Shown one piece after another: positions 8,712-16,592 of a DNA stretch of 64,000 nt. A program made the position numbers and the translations under genes. The DNA is from CAVQFD01 sp963724695 (GTDB taxonomy: Bacteria; Acidobacteriota; Vicinamibacteria; Vicinamibacterales; CAVVIG01). The stretch's first letter is position 1, and the number at the start of each line of letters is the position of its first letter. The stretch lies in NCBI GenBank assembly GCA_963724695.1, contig CAVRVW010000012.1:62001-126000 (forward strand), written 5' to 3'. The notes under the pieces are model-generated. The model was not told where the DNA came from. It did not search any database and was given only the letters and a program-made list of their open reading frames with translations.

Positions 8712-9420
8712 TCAGGCCGGCGTGTTCATGACCGCACGGTACCGCGCCCGAAGTCCCGGGCCGGCCGCTTCGTCCGCAACGAGCTTCCCCTGCCGGATGA
8801 CCGCCAGCCGCGAGACGAGGCCGTCCGCCAGGTCCAGGTCGTGGGTGGCCAGGATGACGATGGCGCCCTCGGGCGGCGAGCTCCCTCAGCCGATGCGACA
8901 CGATGCCGACGGCCCTGTCGTCGAGGCCCGTGAACGGCTCGTCGAAGAGCACCAGCCGCGGCCCGTGCATGAGCGATCGCTCCAGGGCGAGGCGCTGCCG
9001 CATGCCTCTGGAAAAGCTGGACACGATGTCGTCGGCTCGCTCCGTGAGCCCGGAGGCGTCGAGTGCCCGCGGCACCACGTCGCCGTGGTCGAGGCCGTAG
9101 AGTTCGGCGAAGAACCGGAGGTTCTGCCTGGCCGACAGGTCCGGATAGAGGTGCAGCTCGTGTGCGAGCAGGCCGATCGATCCGCGGACGAGCGGACCGT
9201 TCTCGGCAGCCGAGCGGGTCCCGTAGAGTACGGCGCCGCTATTGGGCGAGACCAGCGTCGCGAGCATCCCGATGATCGTGGACTTGCCTGCTCCATTCGG
9301 TCCGAGCAGGCCGAGGATGTCGCCGCGGCGGGCGACGAGCGACACGTGGGAAACAGCGCGGCGACGGCCGTAGTGCCTGGAGACGTCGCGGAGCTCGACC
9401 TGGTCGAAGTCGTGGTTCAC
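8712..9420 (-). CDS. ccmA: Heme exporter ATPase CcmA, one frameshift
   Basis: ABC ATPase subunit of the CcmABCD complex. Walker A is GPNGAGKST, the signature is SSFSRGMRQRLALERS (an LSxGM-like C-loop) and Walker B is LVLFDEPFTGLD. The frame breaks near 8873, where an extra G follows LAARG; shifting by one base restores the H-loop AIVILATHDLDLADGLV and the C-terminus ending AVMNTPA with TGA at 8712. Length is then about 235 residues, normal for CcmA. It overlaps the upstream unassigned operon gene by 4 bases (ATGA). Confidence 0.9.
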
Positions 9421-10664
9421 GCGGCGAGACCTGTGCGGTCCGCCGGCCCGGGGCCGAAGTCGTCGGTGTCGAGCGCCCCATAGATGTGCTCGAGCTCGCT
9501 CAAGAGCTGCTCGCGGCGTGTGGCAATCCGCGCGGGGTCAGCGCGGCCCTTCAATGCGTCGGCCTCGAGCCTGACCAGCTCCTGGAAGAGTCGTTCCCTC
9601 TTGGCGACCAGGCGCTTGCGCTCGTTCGTGCGCTCGTTTGTTTTCGGCGCCCGGCTGAACCAGATCCCCGCGCCGACGATGGCCACGGCGAGGCTGAGCG
9701 CCACGTAGCGAGGCACCGGGCTGTGGTGCGGCAGCCCTGAGACCGTGAGCCTGACTGGCTGGCCCGCCGCGACCGCACCCTCGCCGGCTGCGGCGATGTA
9801 CATTTCGCCGCCGGCGGGCATGTCGCGCTGTCGCACCAGCCGTGGTCCCTCGAGCCTGGCGTCTCCTACTTTCTTGACGATCACTGCCAGGTGATCGAGC
9901 GGCACCGGGAAAGTCTGCTCGATCTCCGCCACTCCGTCCCACACTGGCATCGCGTAGGCGACCTGCACGAATGTGGGGCCAGGGGCAAACGGGCCTTCGA
10001 CCATCACGCGGGTCGCGGCTGTTGAGGCCTGGGGTGACGAACCCTCCATGATCGTCGTGCTAGTGGCGGTGGACGGCACGTCGAAGTGGAATGGTGTTGC
10101 AGGGTTGACCGGCTGGGCCGCGGGGTTCGAGATGCTCAGCAGATAGTAGACGCGGACGATCTCCTCGTCCGGCTCGATGACGATCTGCGACTCACGGCCG
10201 ATCGAGACGGTTCCAGCGATCGCGGGCGCCTGCGCCTTTGCGGCACGCTCCGCTTCTCGCGCCTTGTCGGTGGCAACCAGCATCACGCGGATGCCGCCTT
10301 CGGCCGGCGCAGGGAACTCCTGCGACTCGAGCCGTTCGCCATCGACGACGGCGATCGCTTTCAACCTGGCGCCCGGACTGAGGGGCCCGAACTCGGCGCG
10401 TCCGTTCTCGTCGGTCTTCACCGTGCGGGGAGTGCCGTCGATCAGGAGGTCAACCGGATGCCCCGCGATGTTGTTCGAGAGCGCGCCGCGGATGAGGCGC
10501 ACCGATACGGTGCGGTTCGGCAGGTCCCCGACCGGCACGGGCCTCGGAATGCCCGACATCTCTTTGGGATCCGGCATGGCGAACTGGGCCGCGGCGTCGG
10601 TCGTTCCGAGCACCGCCACGCAGAGCACTGCCACGACCAGCGTCGAGGGAAACCGCCGTGTCAC
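9417..10664 (-). CDS. Unassigned exported protein with one C-terminal membrane helix, in the ccm operon
   Basis: About 415 residues: a signal peptide (PSTLVVAVLCVAVLGTTDAAA), a carboxypeptidase-regulatory/Ig-like segment (VSVRLIRGALSNNIAGHPVDL, TVKTDENGRAEFGPLSPGAR), a long beta-rich region, a membrane helix (YVALSLAVAIVGAGIWFS) and a charged cytoplasmic helical tail. I do not recognise a named family. GTG at 10664 is chosen because it overlaps the preceding stop as GTGA; an in-frame ATG lies 15 bases further up. It is coupled by overlap both to the zinc-ribbon gene upstream and to ccmA downstream, so it is an integral part of the cytochrome c maturation operon. A periplasmic role in cytochrome maturation is inferred only from position. 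Confidence 0.7.
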   Translation of the reverse strand: MTRRFPSTLVVAVLCVAVLGTTDAAAQFAMPDPKEMSGIPRPVPVGDLPNRTVSVRLIRGALSNNIAGHPVDLLIDGTPRTVKTDENGRAEFGPLSPGARLKAIAVVDGERLESQEFPAPAEGGIRVMLVATDKAREAERAAKAQAPAIAGTVSIGRESQIVIEPDEEIVRVYYLLSISNPAAQPVNPATPFHFDVPSTATSTTIMEGSSPQASTAATRVMVEGPFAPGPTFVQVAYAMPVWDGVAEIEQTFPVPLDHLAVIVKKVGDARLEGPRLVRQRDMPAGGEMYIAAAGEGAVAAGQPVRLTVSGLPHHSPVPRYVALSLAVAIVGAGIWFSRAPKTNERTNERKRLVAKRERLFQELVRLEADALKGRADPARIATRREQLLSELEHIYGALDTDDFGPGPADRTGLAA

Positions 10665-11272
10665 AGCTTTGCTCCACATCCCTTGCAGAAGCGCGCATCA
10701 GGATCGTTGGACGTGTCGCACGCGGCGCACGTGCGGCCGGCGCGCGTCGCCGTCGAGGGTGCCTGGGCGCCAGACGCATTCGCGCCAGGCCCTGCGTCGC
10801 CCGGGCGCTTCTCCGTGAGGCGTTTCGCCAGATCGCGCTCGATCACCGCGCGATACCCGGATCCGGCGTCGATCTGCCGCATGATCCGCCCGGCGCGCGC
10901 GCGCAGGCGTCCCGTCATCTCTTGGAAGTCCTCGTCCGACACCTTCCCCATCGCCTTGTCGAACTCGAGCTCCTTGATGGCACGGAGGGCCAGCATCTTC
11001 TCGCGCTCGAGGAAGGCGCGTGTGCGCTCGCCGATCTCTGCCGCCAGCTCCTGCGGTGGGCCCACGAGCGGACGGAGCGTCCGCAGCATGGCGAGGCCCG
11101 CCAGCGCCGTGGCAAACATCAGCACCGTGAACATGACCACGGGAACGGCGCCGGCGCCGCGCGCGAGAAAGGTCAGGACCGTGGCGCAGGCGAGCGCCGT
11201 GAGGACGAAGAATTGCCAGGGTTGCAGGCGCTGCTGGTCGCCTTCGCCCTTAGTCGAGGCTGCGGAGCTCAT
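10661..11272 (-). CDS. Two-span membrane protein with C-terminal zinc ribbon, in the ccm operon
   Basis: A 203-residue protein: two adjacent membrane helices (FFVLTALACATVLTFLA and VVMFTVLMFATALAGLAML), a charged helical region (AAEIGERTRAFLEREKMLALRAIKELEFDKAMGK) and a C-terminal zinc ribbon with two Cys-x2-Cys pairs (CAACDTSNDPDARFCKGCG). The ribbon should lie in the cytoplasm. The gene overlaps the end of the ccmF-ccmH fusion by 23 bases and the next gene by 4. No function is known to me. The mid-region resembles helical segments seen next to CcmI-like proteins, but that comparison is weak. Confidence 0.65.
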   Translation of the reverse strand: MSSAASTKGEGDQQRLQPWQFFVLTALACATVLTFLARGAGAVPVVMFTVLMFATALAGLAMLRTLRPLVGPPQELAAEIGERTRAFLEREKMLALRAIKELEFDKAMGKVSDEDFQEMTGRLRARAGRIMRQIDAGSGYRAVIERDLAKRLTEKRPGDAGPGANASGAQAPSTATRAGRTCAACDTSNDPDARFCKGCGAKL

Positions 11273-13742
11273 CGTCGAGGCGCTCGTCGAGTGCGGGATC
11301 GGCGGCCGTGGCCGCCTCCGAGGCGGCGTCGCCCTGGGCGCGCTTGCTCGACCACCGCACGGCCGCAGCGCCCGCCACGACGGCGCCCGTCGCGCCGACC
11401 AGGTACGGGAAGAGCCAGGCCAGCCGGTTGAACCCGGTGTTGATGGGAGCGCCGAGGAACTGCTGGCCGCCGTACAACGCGATGAAGTGCTGGATCACGC
11501 CGTCCTCGGTCTTGCCCTCGTCGAGCAGCGCTGCGACCTGCCGACGAACGTCGGCCGCGTTCGACCGCACGTGCACGTGCCGATCGGCTCCTTGCCACAA
11601 CCACCGCAGAGGCACACGATCCGTTCGTGCAGGTGCTTCTCCACCTCTGACCGGGGGAGAACGGGTGCTATGTTGGACTGCTCGGTGTGCTGTGCGTACA
11701 CAGCGACGGGCGAGAACAGGGCGAGCCCGGTGGCCAGCAGCACCACCGCCGTCGTGGCAGCGGCCTCGGCCGGCATCTTGGCCAGCGCAAACGCGTAGGT
11801 CCGTTCCGGCAGGAGCGCGATGCCCGTACCGAAGGCGATCATCGCGAAGCCGAACCAGACCCAGTTGACCAGCGGGTTGACGAAGACCTGCAGCGTCGCT
11901 TCCTGCTTCGCCAGATCGAAGGCCGCGCCCGACGATGTAGAGGTCCTCGCCGAATCCGCGGCGGATGGCCACCTCGGTCGTGGGCGGTTCGCCCTCGCGG
12001 CCGTGGAAGTACCACTTGGCCGGATGCAGTGAATCGATCACCTTGCCGCCCTCGAGCACGGTGATGACGGCGGTGATCATCTGCTTCTGGCCGTCGTCGC
12101 TGACCTTGACGCTGTCGTAGCGCACCTCATACCGGCCGATCGTCGTGCTCTCGCCGGGCTTGAACAGCCTCTGCTGCTCTTCCTTGAAGCCCTCGCCGGC
12201 GAAGCCCAGGAAGATGAACACGACGCCGAAGTGGACGATGTAGCCGCCGTAGCGGCGCTTGTTCCGGCCGACGAGCCCAACGAGCGCGGTAAAGATGTCC
12301 GTGCCCGTGCTCTGCTGCCGCACCAGGGCCCCCCGCCAGAACTCCTGGACCATGGTGCCCGCGACCATGCCGCAGAGCGCGAAGCAGACGCCAGACATCC
12401 AGATACGGAACCCGAAAGCGATATACAGCGCCGCAACGGCAACCCCCGAGAGCACCGGCCACAGGAACTGATGCCGGAGGTTGTCGATCGTGGACTTCCG
12501 CCACGCGAGCAGCGGGCCGATGCCCGTCAGCAGCAGCAGCGTCAGGCCGATCGGGAGCATCCAGCGGTTGAAGAACTCGGGGCCCACAGTGAGCCGCTCG
12601 CCCGTGATCGCCTCGCTGATTGTCGGGAACATCGTCGCAAACAGGACGAAGAAGGCCGAGAACAGCAGGATCCAGTTGTTGATGAGGAACGCAGCCTCGC
12701 GCGACAACCACGAGTCGAGCTCGTTCCGAGATCGGAGGAGCGGCAGCCGGTAAATCACCCACCCGAAGCTGAAGACCAGGATGGCGATCATGAAGTACGA
12801 GAAGAGCACCGTCAGCACGGGGTCCTGCCCGAACGCGTGCACCGACTGCACCACGCCCGAACGGGTCATGAACGTGCCGAAGATCGTCAGGAAGAACGTC
12901 ATGATGACGAGCGTCACGTTCCAGACGCGCATCATGCTCCGCCGCTCCTGCACCATCACCGAGTGGAGGAACGCCGTCGCCGTGAACCAGGGCAGCAATG
13001 CCGCGTTCTCGACCGGGTCCCACGCCCAGTAGCCGCCCCACCCGAGCTCTTCGTACGCCCAGATCATCCCGAGCATCAGGCCGAAGGTCAGGAACAACCA
13101 GGCGAACATGGTCCAGCGCCGGACCGCACGCAGCCAGGAGTCGTCGAGGTGGCCCGTGATGAGCGCCGCAATGCCGAACGCGAACGGGATCGTCATCCCC
13201 ACGAACCCCGTGTAGAGCGACGGCGGATGGATCACCATCCAGTAGTTCTGCAGCAGCGGGTTCAGCCCCTCGCCGTCGGCCGGCGCCGCCGTCAGATAGG
13301 TCGAGAAGGGGTTGTTGTGCACGACCATCAGGTACAGGAAGAACATCTGCACCACGGAGATGACCGCGACCACGTACGGGATGAGCTCGCGGTGCCGCTC
13401 ACGGTTCACGTACACCGCAATCGACCCGAAGATCGACAGCAGGAACACCCAGAACATGATCGAGCCGTCGAGCCCGCCCCAGTAGGACGTGATCTTGTAG
13501 AACAGCGGCTGGACCGTGTTCGAGTAGCCCGCGACGTACTTGATGGAGAAATCGTTGGTCAGGAATGCGTTGACGATGACCCCGGAGGCCACCGTCATCA
13601 GCGCCGCGATCAGGTAGAAGGCGCCGATGCCGCTCTCAATCAGCCGTCTCGATCCCCGGCGTGCCCCGACGACTGAGGCCACGGCCGCGTAACTGCACGC
13701 GACGAAGGTCGCGAGCAGGAGGAACGACCCGAGCGAGGCCAT
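11250..13742 (-). CDS. ccmF: CcmF-CcmH fusion: cytochrome c heme lyase with fused thiol reductase domain, two frameshifts
   Basis: The first part, about 640 residues, is CcmF/NrfE: many membrane helices, the WWD domain GWGGYWAWDPVENAALLPW and conserved His residues (VIHPPSLYTGF). The frame breaks near 11923 (one extra base) and near 11570, and the outer frames agree again. The middle frame (11495-11842) runs without a stop from the last CcmF helix, through a helix AVVLLATGLALFSPVAVYA, into a CcmH/CycL domain with the Cys-rich motif VCLCGGCGKEPIGTCTCG. The domain ends in a C-terminal helix (WLFPYLVGATGAVVAGAAAV). CcmH normally reduces apocytochrome CxxCH thiols; CcmF ligates heme. The fusion junction lies inside one uninterrupted frame, so it does not depend on the frameshift repair. 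Confidence 0.85.
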   Translation of the reverse strand: MASLGSFLLLATFVACSYAAVASVVGARRGSRRLIESGIGAFYLIAALMTVASGVIVNAFLTNDFSIKYVAGYSNTVQPLFYKITSYWGGLDGSIMFWVFLLSIFGSIAVYVNRERHRELIPYVVAVISVVQMFFLYLMVVHNNPFSTYLTAAPADGEGLNPLLQNYWMVIHPPSLYTGFVGMTIPFAFGIAALITGHLDDSWLRAVRRWTMFAWLFLTFGLMLGMIWAYEELGWGGYWAWDPVENAALLPWFTATAFLHSVMVQERRSMMRVWNVTLVIMTFFLTIFGTFMTRSGVVQSVHAFGQDPVLTVLFSYFMIAILVFSFGWVIYRLPLLRSRNELDSWLSREAAFLINNWILLFSAFFVLFATMFPTISEAITGERLTVGPEFFNRWMLPIGLTLLLLTGIGPLLAWRKSTIDNLRHQFLWPVLSGVAVAALYIAFGFRIWMSGVCFALCGMVAGTMVQEFWRGALVRQQSTGTDIFTALVGLVGRNKRRYGGYIVHFGVVFIFLGFAGEGFKEEQQRLFKPGESTTIGRYEVRYDSVKVSDDGQKQMITAVITVLEGGKVIDSLHPAKWYFHGREGEPPTTEVAIRRGFGEDLYIVGRGLRSGEAGSDAAGLRQPAGQLGLVRLRDDRLRYGHRAPAGTDLRVCAGQDAGRGRCHDGGGAAGHRARPVLARRCVRTAHRAVQHSTRSPPVRGGEAPARTDRVPLRWLWQGADRHVHVRSNAADVRRQVAALLDEGKTEDGVIQHFIALYGGQQFLGAPINTGFNRLAWLFPYLVGATGAVVAGAAAVRWSSKRAQGDAASEAATAADPALDERLDDELRSLD

Positions 13743-14147
13743 CTAGCCCACCTTTTTTTGTTCTTCGTATTTCGACGGGCACTTGGCCATCACGCCGCCC
13801 TTTTCGGTGTGGAACCCTTCGGGGGAGAGGCGGCCCTTCAGCACAACTTCGGCTTCGTCCTTGAACGTGTCCGGCACGACGCCCTGATAGCTGGCGTTGA
13901 CGACCTTGCCGTTGTACTGCACCTGGAAGCGATGCTCGAGCGTTTTCGGGTTCATGAAGTGCGAGCCAGGAACCACGAACCCGTGCAGCTGCAGCTTCTT
14001 GCTGTGCCAGGCTTCGGGGCTGACCATCACCTCGTCGACATGCTTGTAGTACTCGGTGCCTTCCGCCAGCGTCGTCCACAAGAGAGCCGAGAAGGCGGTC
14101 AACAGCACCACCGTCGTCGCGCCGATCTTGATATATCGATGTGTCAT
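13743..14147 (-). CDS. ccmE: Heme chaperone CcmE, cysteine (CxxxY) type
   Basis: A 134-residue single-span periplasmic heme chaperone: a membrane anchor (GATTVVLLTAFSALLWTTL), then a beta-barrel OB-fold (LHGFVVPGSHFM, FQVQYNGKVVNASYQGVVPDTFKDEAEVVLKGRL). The heme-attachment site reads AKCPSKYEE: Cys123 and Tyr127, that is CxxxY instead of the HxxxY of E. coli. CxxxY chaperones are known from Desulfovibrio and archaea. ATG at 14147 is preferred over 14171 because a GGAAG lies 5 bases upstream of it. It is the first gene of the ccm operon, and its TAG stop directly abuts the ATG of ccmF. Confidence 0.9.
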   Translation of the reverse strand: MTHRYIKIGATTVVLLTAFSALLWTTLAEGTEYYKHVDEVMVSPEAWHSKKLQLHGFVVPGSHFMNPKTLEHRFQVQYNGKVVNASYQGVVPDTFKDEAEVVLKGRLSPEGFHTEKGGVMAKCPSKYEEQKKVG

Positions 14148-14210
14148 AAGGACTTCCGGGAAACGGGACATGCGTAGAATAGCGCGGGTCCATGGTTAGT
14201 GCAATAGCGG

Positions 14211-14330
14211 GCTTCTGGGGCTTCCGGCTCAGGCGCTGGGCTCGTGGCTCAGGCGTCGGGCTCGTGGCTCAGGGTTGATGGCTCAGGCCTGAGGCCCCTG
14301 GAGGCTGGAGCCCGGAGTCCGAAGCCCTTC
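14211..14330. repeat. Degenerate GGCTCAGGC/GAGCCC repeat tract between ccmE and maf
   Basis: A tract of short, imperfect, mostly 6-10 base units (GGCTCAGG, GGGCTCGT, GAGCCC, GAAGCCC). A 20-base unit GGCTCAGGCGCTGGGCTCGT at 14226-14245 is repeated at 14246-14265 with two changes. The tract runs into the 3' end of maf, where it encodes the last residues (TPGSSLQGPQA). It belongs to the same family as tracts at 14915, 21870, 29289 and 56985. Confidence 0.7.
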
Positions 14331-14903
14331 CAACAGCGCAGCGATCGTCTGCACCGGAAGCCCGACCACATTCGAATAGGAGCCGTCGATTCGCGGGATG
14401 AACCGCGAGGCGAGGCCCTGAATGGCGTAGGCGCCCGCCTTGTCCCGTCCATCTCCTGTCCCAACATACCAGTCGATCGTCCGTGGCCCCGAGCCGCGAA
14501 AACCAGACCGTGGTCTTCTCCACCCCCCCAATCTCGGCGGCCGGCGTGCGAAGGCTGACTCCGGTCATCACCTGATGATCCCGGCCCGACAGCCGGCGTA
14601 ACATCGCGCGCGCGTCATCGTCGTCAACCGGCTTGCCGAGGATCTCGTCATCGACGACTACGGTGGTGTCGGCCCCGATCACGACCAGGCCGTCTGCCGC
14701 GGCCGGCCCGACGCGCTCGAGGGCCGCCGCCGACTTCTCCGCCGCCAGGCGCCTCACATACACCTCGGGCCCTTCGCCGGCCAGGACTTGCTCGTCCAGA
14801 TCGACGGCCAGTGTGTCGAACGTGTAGCCTGCCGCGCCAAGAAGCTCGGCCCGCCGCGGGGACGCTGAGGCAAGAACGAGACGGACACCGTTCAGGTTCA
14901 CCC
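14283..14903 (-). CDS. maf: Maf-family nucleoside triphosphate pyrophosphatase, one frameshift
   Basis: Hydrolyses non-canonical or excess nucleotides (dTTP/UTP group) to monophosphate and pyrophosphate. Motifs are LASASPRRAELL (phosphate-binding start), VIGADTTVVVDDEILGKP, GRDHQVMTGVSL and DKAGAYAIQGLASRFIPRIDGSYSNVVGLP, the active-site Asp-Lys segment that marks the YhdE subgroup. The frame needs one base removed near 14515, in a run of four T. The start is GTG at 14903 (VNLNGVRLVLASASPRR). The corrected length is about 206 residues, slightly long because the C-terminus is encoded by repeat sequence. It diverges from the DciA-type gene. Confidence 0.85.
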
Positions 14904-14914
14904 GTCGATCATAA

Positions 14915-14948
14915 GCCCTGAGCCCTGAGCCTTGAGCCGGAAGCCGTG
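14915..14948. repeat. Short GAGCCCT repeat between maf and the DciA-type gene
   Basis: About four imperfect 7-8 base units (AAGCCCT, GAGCCCT, GAGCCTT, GAGCCGGAAGCC) in the 58-base gap separating the divergent starts of maf (14903) and the DUF721 gene (14962). Same family as the tracts elsewhere in the window. Confidence 0.55.
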
Positions 14949-14961
14949 AGAGAATTCCCCC

Positions 14962-15240
14962 GTGCAGCCCTTGAACGATGCCGCGTACGGCGCACTGCGC
15001 AGCCTGCTGCGCGAGACGCCGACTTCGCCAGGCAAGGTGCGCTTCGCCTGGACATCCATCGTCGGCCCCGCCATCGAGCGGGCGACGACCGTGCGGCTCG
15101 AAGGAGACACGCTCGTCGTGGAGACGACGAGCGCGCAGTGGGCGCGCGAAGTCTCCCGCTCGACGCCCGTCATCCTGCGGCGGCTGAAGGCGTACCTGGG
15201 TGACGATGTCGTCAGAGGAATGAGCGTGCGTTCTGTCTGA
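14962..15240 (+). CDS. DciA/DUF721-family protein
   Basis: A 92-residue protein of the DUF721 family, whose best-studied member DciA helps load the replicative helicase DnaB in bacteria lacking DnaC. Typical features are the N-terminal helix LNDAAYGALRSLLRET, the WTSIVGPAIERATTVRLEGDTLVVE core with the conserved Trp and Val-Gly, and WAREVSRSTPVILRRLKAYLG. The start is GTG at 14962, the only one giving a full domain. It is followed by a 95-base gap containing a GC-rich element before the thiolase gene. Function in replication is inferred from family membership. Confidence 0.7.
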   Translation: MQPLNDAAYGALRSLLRETPTSPGKVRFAWTSIVGPAIERATTVRLEGDTLVVETTSAQWAREVSRSTPVILRRLKAYLGDDVVRGMSVRSV

Positions 15241-15250
15241 AAGCCGGAGA

Positions 15251-15330
15251 GCGCCTGCGGCCGCGGCGAGCGAGCGAACCGAGTCGAGCCGCCGCGAGCG
15301 GGGGTGGGGCCCCGCGAGCAAGTAGAGAAA
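15251..15330 (+). repeat. GC-rich 5' element upstream of thiolase, related to the one before ccmC
   Basis: Contains GCGCCTGCGGCC (15251-15262), a CGAG-rich stretch, then CGGGGGTGGGGCCCCG (15299-15314) and an AAGTAGAG close to the start codon. The same order of blocks occurs on the minus strand upstream of ccmC (7904-7986), with 36 bases between blocks here and 54 there. It lies wholly in the gap between two genes. The G-run and C-run can pair as a hairpin. Confidence 0.55.
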
Positions 15331-15335
15331 AATGT

Positions 15336-16523
15336 ATGCGCGACGTGGTGATCGTATCGGCCGTCCGGACGCCCACGGGCAAGTTCCTGGGAACGCTCAA
15401 GGACATCAGCGCGCCTGATCTGGGAGCGCTGGTCGTGGCCGAGGCCGTCCGGCGCGCCGGTATTCCGTCGACTGTGGTTGACGAGTGCTACATGGGCAAC
15501 GTCGTCTCCGCCGGGCTCGGGCAGAACCCGGCGCGTCAGGCTGCGCTCCGCGGCGGCCTGCCCGAGACGACCGGCGCGGTCACCGTCAACATGGTGTGCG
15601 GATCGGGCCTCCGCGCCGTGATGCTTGCGGCTCAGGGCATCGCGTGCGGCGACCTCGATGTCGCGGTGGCCGGGGGCATGGAGTCCATGAGCAATGCGCC
15701 GTACCTGCTGCCGCGGGTTCGGGAGGGCCTGCGGATGGGACACGGTCAGGTGGCGGACGCGATGATTCAGGACGGCCTCTGGTGCGCCTTCGAGCAGTGC
15801 CACATGGGGCTGTCGGGCGAGGTGGTCGCCGAGCACTACAAGGTCGACCGCAGTGCGCAAGACGAGTACGCCGCGCGGAGCCACCAGAAGGCGGCGGCTG
15901 CGACGACCGCAGGATGGTTTCGGGACGAGATCCTTCCGGTCGCGATTCCACAGCGAAAAGGACCCCCGGTGGTGATGGATCGCGACGAGTCCATCCGCGG
16001 AGACACAACCGTCGAGGCGCTCGCCGCACTCAAGCCTGCGTTCAAGAATGACGGATCGGTGACTGCCGGTAACGCCCCTGGGGTCAACGACGGGGCCTCA
16101 GCGGTAGTGGTGATGGCGGCCGAACGTGCGAAGGCAATGGGACTCTCCCCTCTCGCCCGCGTGGTGGGACAAGCGACGAGCGGCCTGGCGCCGAAGTTCG
16201 TGCTCATGACACCGGTCGACGCGGTCCGCCGGGTGTCTGAGCGGACGGCCTGGGCCCTCGACACGGTCGATCTCTTCGAGCTGAACGAGGCGTTCTCTGT
16301 TCAGGCCGTCGCGGTCATCCGAGAGTTGGGCATCGCCGAGGAGCGCGTCAACGTCCATGGCGGCGCCGTCGCGCTCGGTCATGCGATCGGCTCGAGCGGC
16401 GCCCGCGTGCTGACGACGCTCCTCTACGCGCTCAAGCGCCGGGGTCAGAAGCGCGGCATCGCCACGCTCTGCCTCGGCGGCGGCAACGGCGTGGCACTCG
16501 CGGTCGAGAATCTCGACGCGTGA
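15336..16523 (+). CDS. Acetyl-CoA C-acetyltransferase (thiolase)
   Basis: A complete 395-residue thiolase condensing or cleaving acetyl/acyl-CoA. The nucleophilic Cys88 lies in NMVCGSGLRAV, the His349 base in GGAVALGHAIGSSGAR, and the acid/base Cys379 in ATLCLGGGNG; the glycine-rich AGGMESMSNAPYLL loop is also present. Length matches AtoB/PhaA-type degradative or biosynthetic thiolases. The start is ATG at 15336 (MRDVVIVSAVRTPTGKF), the family's standard N-terminus. It is followed at once by a 3-hydroxyacyl-CoA dehydrogenase, so the pair handles short-chain beta-oxidation or acetoacetyl-CoA metabolism. Confidence 0.94.
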   Translation: MRDVVIVSAVRTPTGKFLGTLKDISAPDLGALVVAEAVRRAGIPSTVVDECYMGNVVSAGLGQNPARQAALRGGLPETTGAVTVNMVCGSGLRAVMLAAQGIACGDLDVAVAGGMESMSNAPYLLPRVREGLRMGHGQVADAMIQDGLWCAFEQCHMGLSGEVVAEHYKVDRSAQDEYAARSHQKAAAATTAGWFRDEILPVAIPQRKGPPVVMDRDESIRGDTTVEALAALKPAFKNDGSVTAGNAPGVNDGASAVVVMAAERAKAMGLSPLARVVGQATSGLAPKFVLMTPVDAVRRVSERTAWALDTVDLFELNEAFSVQAVAVIRELGIAEERVNVHGGAVALGHAIGSSGARVLTTLLYALKRRGQKRGIATLCLGGGNGVALAVENLDA

Positions 16524-16592
16524 ACCCAGAACCGGGAACCCAGAACCGTGAACAGCACCCAGCACCCAGCACCGAGCACCGAGAACCGCAGG
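16523..16592. repeat. ACCCAGA/AGCACCC repeat tract at the thiolase-dehydrogenase boundary
   Basis: About ten imperfect 7-base units (GAACCCA, GAACCGG, AGCACCC, AGCACCG, GAACCGC) start at the thiolase stop and run past the start codon of the next gene. The first dozen residues of the dehydrogenase (NSTQHPAPSTEN) are encoded by it. Confidence 0.65.

Noticed and set aside
12231..13676. A 481-codon open frame antisense to ccmF
   Set aside because: Shadow of the membrane-protein gene; composition dominated by Arg, His, Glu, Asp and Pro, no domain, no start signal.
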